A stretch of DNA of 64,000 bases from Glandiceps talaboti (lineage: Eukaryota > Hemichordata > Enteropneusta > Spengelidae). Shown one piece after another: positions 61,169-64,000 of this stretch (the first letter of the stretch is position 1; every line of letters begins with the position of its first letter). Location of the stretch: assembly GCF_964340395.1 (NCBI RefSeq), contig NC_135570.1:7802822-7866821 (forward strand). The letters are read 5' to 3'. The notes beneath the pieces were generated by a model. The model ran no database searches. It was not told the DNA's origin and saw nothing but the letters and a program-made list of their open reading frames with translations. Position numbers and translations under genes: made by a program.

Positions 61169-62990
61169 TACAATAAGTGTATACTATACCCTCATACCTA
61201 TAATAAGTGTATACTATACCCCCATACCTACAATAAGTGTATACTATACCCTCATACCTACAATAAGTGTATACTATACCCTCATACCTACAATAAGTGT
61301 ATACTATACCCCCATTCCTACAATAAGTGTATACTATACCCCCATTCCTACAATAAGTGTATACTATACCCCCATTCCTACAATAAGTGTATACTATACC
61401 CCCACTCCTACAATAAGTGTATACTATACCCCCATTCCTATAATAAGTGTATACTATACCCCCATTCCTACAATAAGTGTATCCTATACCCCCATTCCTA
61501 CAATAAGTGCATACTATACCCCCATTCATACAATAAGTGTATAATATACCCCCATTCCTACAATAAGTGTATACTATACCCTCATACCTACAATAAGTGT
61601 ATACTATACCCCCATTCCTACAATAAGTGTATACTATACCCTCATACCTACAATAAGTGTATACTATACCCCCATTCCTACAATAAGTGTATACTATACC
61701 CCCATACCTACAGTAAGTGTATACTATACCCCCATACCTACAATAAGTGTATACTATACCCTCATACCTACAATAAGTGTATACTATACCCTCATACCTA
61801 CAATAAGTGTATACTATACCCTCATACCTACAATAAGTGTATACTATACCCCCATTCCTACAATAAGTGTATACTATACCCCCATTCCTACAATAAGTGT
61901 AAACTATACCCTCATACCTACAATAAATGTATACTATACCCTCATACCTACAATAAGTGTATACTATACCCTCATACCTACAGTAAGTGTATACTATACC
62001 CTCATACCTACAGTAAGTGTATACTATACCCTCATACCTACAATAAGTGTATACTATACCCCCATTCCTACAATAAGTGTATACTATACCCTCATACCTA
62101 CAATAAGTGTATACTATACCCCCATACCTACAATAAGTGTATACTATACCCTCATACCTACAATAAGTGTATACTATACCCCCATACCTACAATAAGTGT
62201 ATACTATACCCTCATACCTACAATAAGTGTATACTATACCCTCATACCTACAATAAGTGTATACTATACCCTCATACCTACAATAAGTGTATACTATACC
62301 CCATACCTACAATAAGTGTATACTATACCCTCATACCTACAATAAGTGTATACTATACCCTCATACCTGCAGTAAGTGTATACTATACCCCCATACCTAC
62401 AATAAGTGTATACTATACCCTCATACCTACAATAAGTGTATACTATACCCTCATACCTACAGTAAGTGTATACTATACCCTCATACCTACAATAAGTGTA
62501 TACTATACCCTCATACCTACAATAAGTGTATACTATACCCTCATACCTACAATAAGTGTATACTATACCCTTATACCTACAATAAGTGTATACTATACCC
62601 TCATACCTACAATAAGTGTATACTATACCCTCATACCTACAATAAGTGTATACTATACCCTCATACCTACAGTAAGTGTATACTATACCCTCATACCTAC
62701 AGTAAGTGTATACTATACCCTCATACCTACAGTAAGTGTATACTATACCCTCATACCTACAGTAAGTGTATACTATACCCTCATACCTACAATAAGTGTA
62801 TACTATACCCTCATACCTACAATAAGTGTATACTATACCCTTATATCCACAGTGAGTGTATACTATACCCTCATACCTACAATAAGTGTATACTATACCC
62901 TCATACCTACAATAAGTGTATACTATACCCTCATACCTACAATAAGTGTATACTATACCCTCATACCTACAATAAGTGTATACTATACTG
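61165..62990. repeat. 30-bp minisatellite, about 61 units
   Basis: Unit ctacaataagtgtatactat plus accctcatac, with cccattc variants concentrated in the left third. A one-base deletion at about 62302 shifts the register. Long frames here (for example 62287-63102) are repeat artefacts. Confidence 0.97.
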
Positions 62991-64000
62991 CCAACAAATT
63001 CCCTTGGGTCAAATAATCAATGCACCAAGAACACACAGAAACTCCCATAACGCTTCCTTTACTCTTGCAATTTCACTATTAAACCATGGCGCCAGACTTT
63101 GAACTTATCTTTCGATTGAATAATGAGCAGCTTTGTACATCTCTCAAATTGACATTTCCGGAGTAACTAAACGATAATTTCCACTTCCTTGAAAACATTA
63201 ACAAAAAAACGATTTGTTTGTACTGTATTTGTAGAGATAAAAGGTTACATCAACGCCATGCAATGAGTCACATATTGATATATATTGTACTCAGGCATGC
63301 CTTGATAGATCAACAAGTCAATGTAGGTGATGAAAGGAAAAACAACATCAACATAATTTGGGTATAGAAATAGGAAGAAAAAGTAAACCAAAATTACCTT
63401 TAAATGAAAAAAATTGCCACAGATGCAATAATAATGAATTAGATGATGAGTTTCACTTATTATTTTCATGTAGAAGGCACAGCAATCTGAAAGAATAATA
63501 TTTTTCCAGAATTGTAATTTTAATATTTCTACTTTTTTGACGATATCACAAAAAGAAATAATCTTAGAAATGATAATGAAACACTGATATGCTGCTAGTT
63601 GATTGCATATTTTTTGCCAATTGTGAACCTTTTTTATATTTTATTTTTGTTTTTTCAAAATCTGTACCATACCACACTCTCTGGTAGTGTGTGTAGCGTA
63701 ATAAAGATAGATAGATTGGTTATAATGTATTAGTATTATTATTTCAATTTAATCACATGCAAATACTGACATAATAAGAATCTCATAATAGCATTTTCAT
63801 CAACCCATGATGTATGAGTCATGTACAACAGGTTGATGTCTTCATTTTACAAACTGTGGTCTCTACTGAAAATAAGCTGTAGTTTCCGCCACCGACCACC
63901 AAGGTGAAATGCTTTATTTTGTAAATTGTCTAAAAGTTTATATTGAAAACGTGGCAGGATAGTTAACATGATGATATAACACTAGTAATATGGACACTAT

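Larger units (their letters stand above)
58269..64000. other. Intergenic right end
   Basis: No exon is supported. The stretches 59.2-59.8, 60.2-60.95 and 63.1-64.0 kb contain nothing I recognise beyond AT-rich DNA. Confidence 0.55.

Noticed and set aside
61165-62990. Could the 30-bp array be a CRISPR array
   Set aside because: Units are directly abutted with no unique spacers, and the genome is animal.
62287-63102. 271-codon frame of NKCILYPHTY repeats
   Set aside because: It is the 30-bp minisatellite read through because 30 is divisible by three; it shows no codon bias or domain.

Overview
The window looks like nuclear DNA of an invertebrate bilaterian, most likely a marine animal. It is AT-rich and intron-rich (GT-AG introns), with very many microsatellites, minisatellites, SINE-like copies and small foldback elements. 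Three conserved animal genes are readable on the + strand and one unrecognised coding exon on the - strand. I cannot name the species. Two tRNA-headed SINE copies end in a block resembling the Deu domain, which weakly favours a non-vertebrate deuterostome (hemichordate or cephalochordate) over a lophotrochozoan.

Layout. (1) 112-20694, +: the 3' part of a cadherin-23-like gene. I can splice 22 coding exons in phase into 1218 residues: the end of one cadherin (EC) repeat, seven complete EC repeats, one degenerate last EC repeat, a membrane-adjacent domain, one transmembrane helix and a short cytoplasmic tail ending in a class I PDZ ligand. The 5' part lies left of the window. (2) 20.7-33.4 kb: intergenic, with foldback elements and a reverse SINE copy. 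(3) 33404-38547, +: a complete Wnt8-family gene, five coding exons, 344 residues, with a GC-AG first intron. (4) 38.6-43.3 kb: intergenic and microsatellite-rich. (5) 44160-46891, +: a complete rhabdomeric (Gq-type) opsin, three coding exons, 545 residues, with probable 5' UTR exons upstream. (6) 46.9-56.3 kb: intergenic. (7) 56308-57764, -: a long coding exon for a low-complexity, probably disordered protein, apparently a terminal exon. (8) 57.8-64 kb: intergenic, with a foldback element and a 1.8-kb array of 30-bp repeats.

The genes are not an operon and share no obvious pathway. The cadherin would act in cell adhesion or mechanosensory linkage, Wnt8 is a secreted signal, and the opsin is a photoreceptor.

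The most unusual signal is in the non-coding DNA. Several minisatellites appear to be amplified splice junctions: two introns of the cadherin gene carry arrays of GTAAGT-type donors directly downstream of a real donor, and the last opsin intron carries eight copies of its own 3' splice site plus the start of the next exon. One of these opsin acceptor copies would insert 11 residues in frame at the start of helix 3. Other minisatellites (67-bp, 30-bp and 43-bp units) match the inverted-repeat arms of foldback elements found elsewhere in the window, resembling Foldback/TU-type elements. All identifications rest on reading the sequence and recalled family features; no searches were run.
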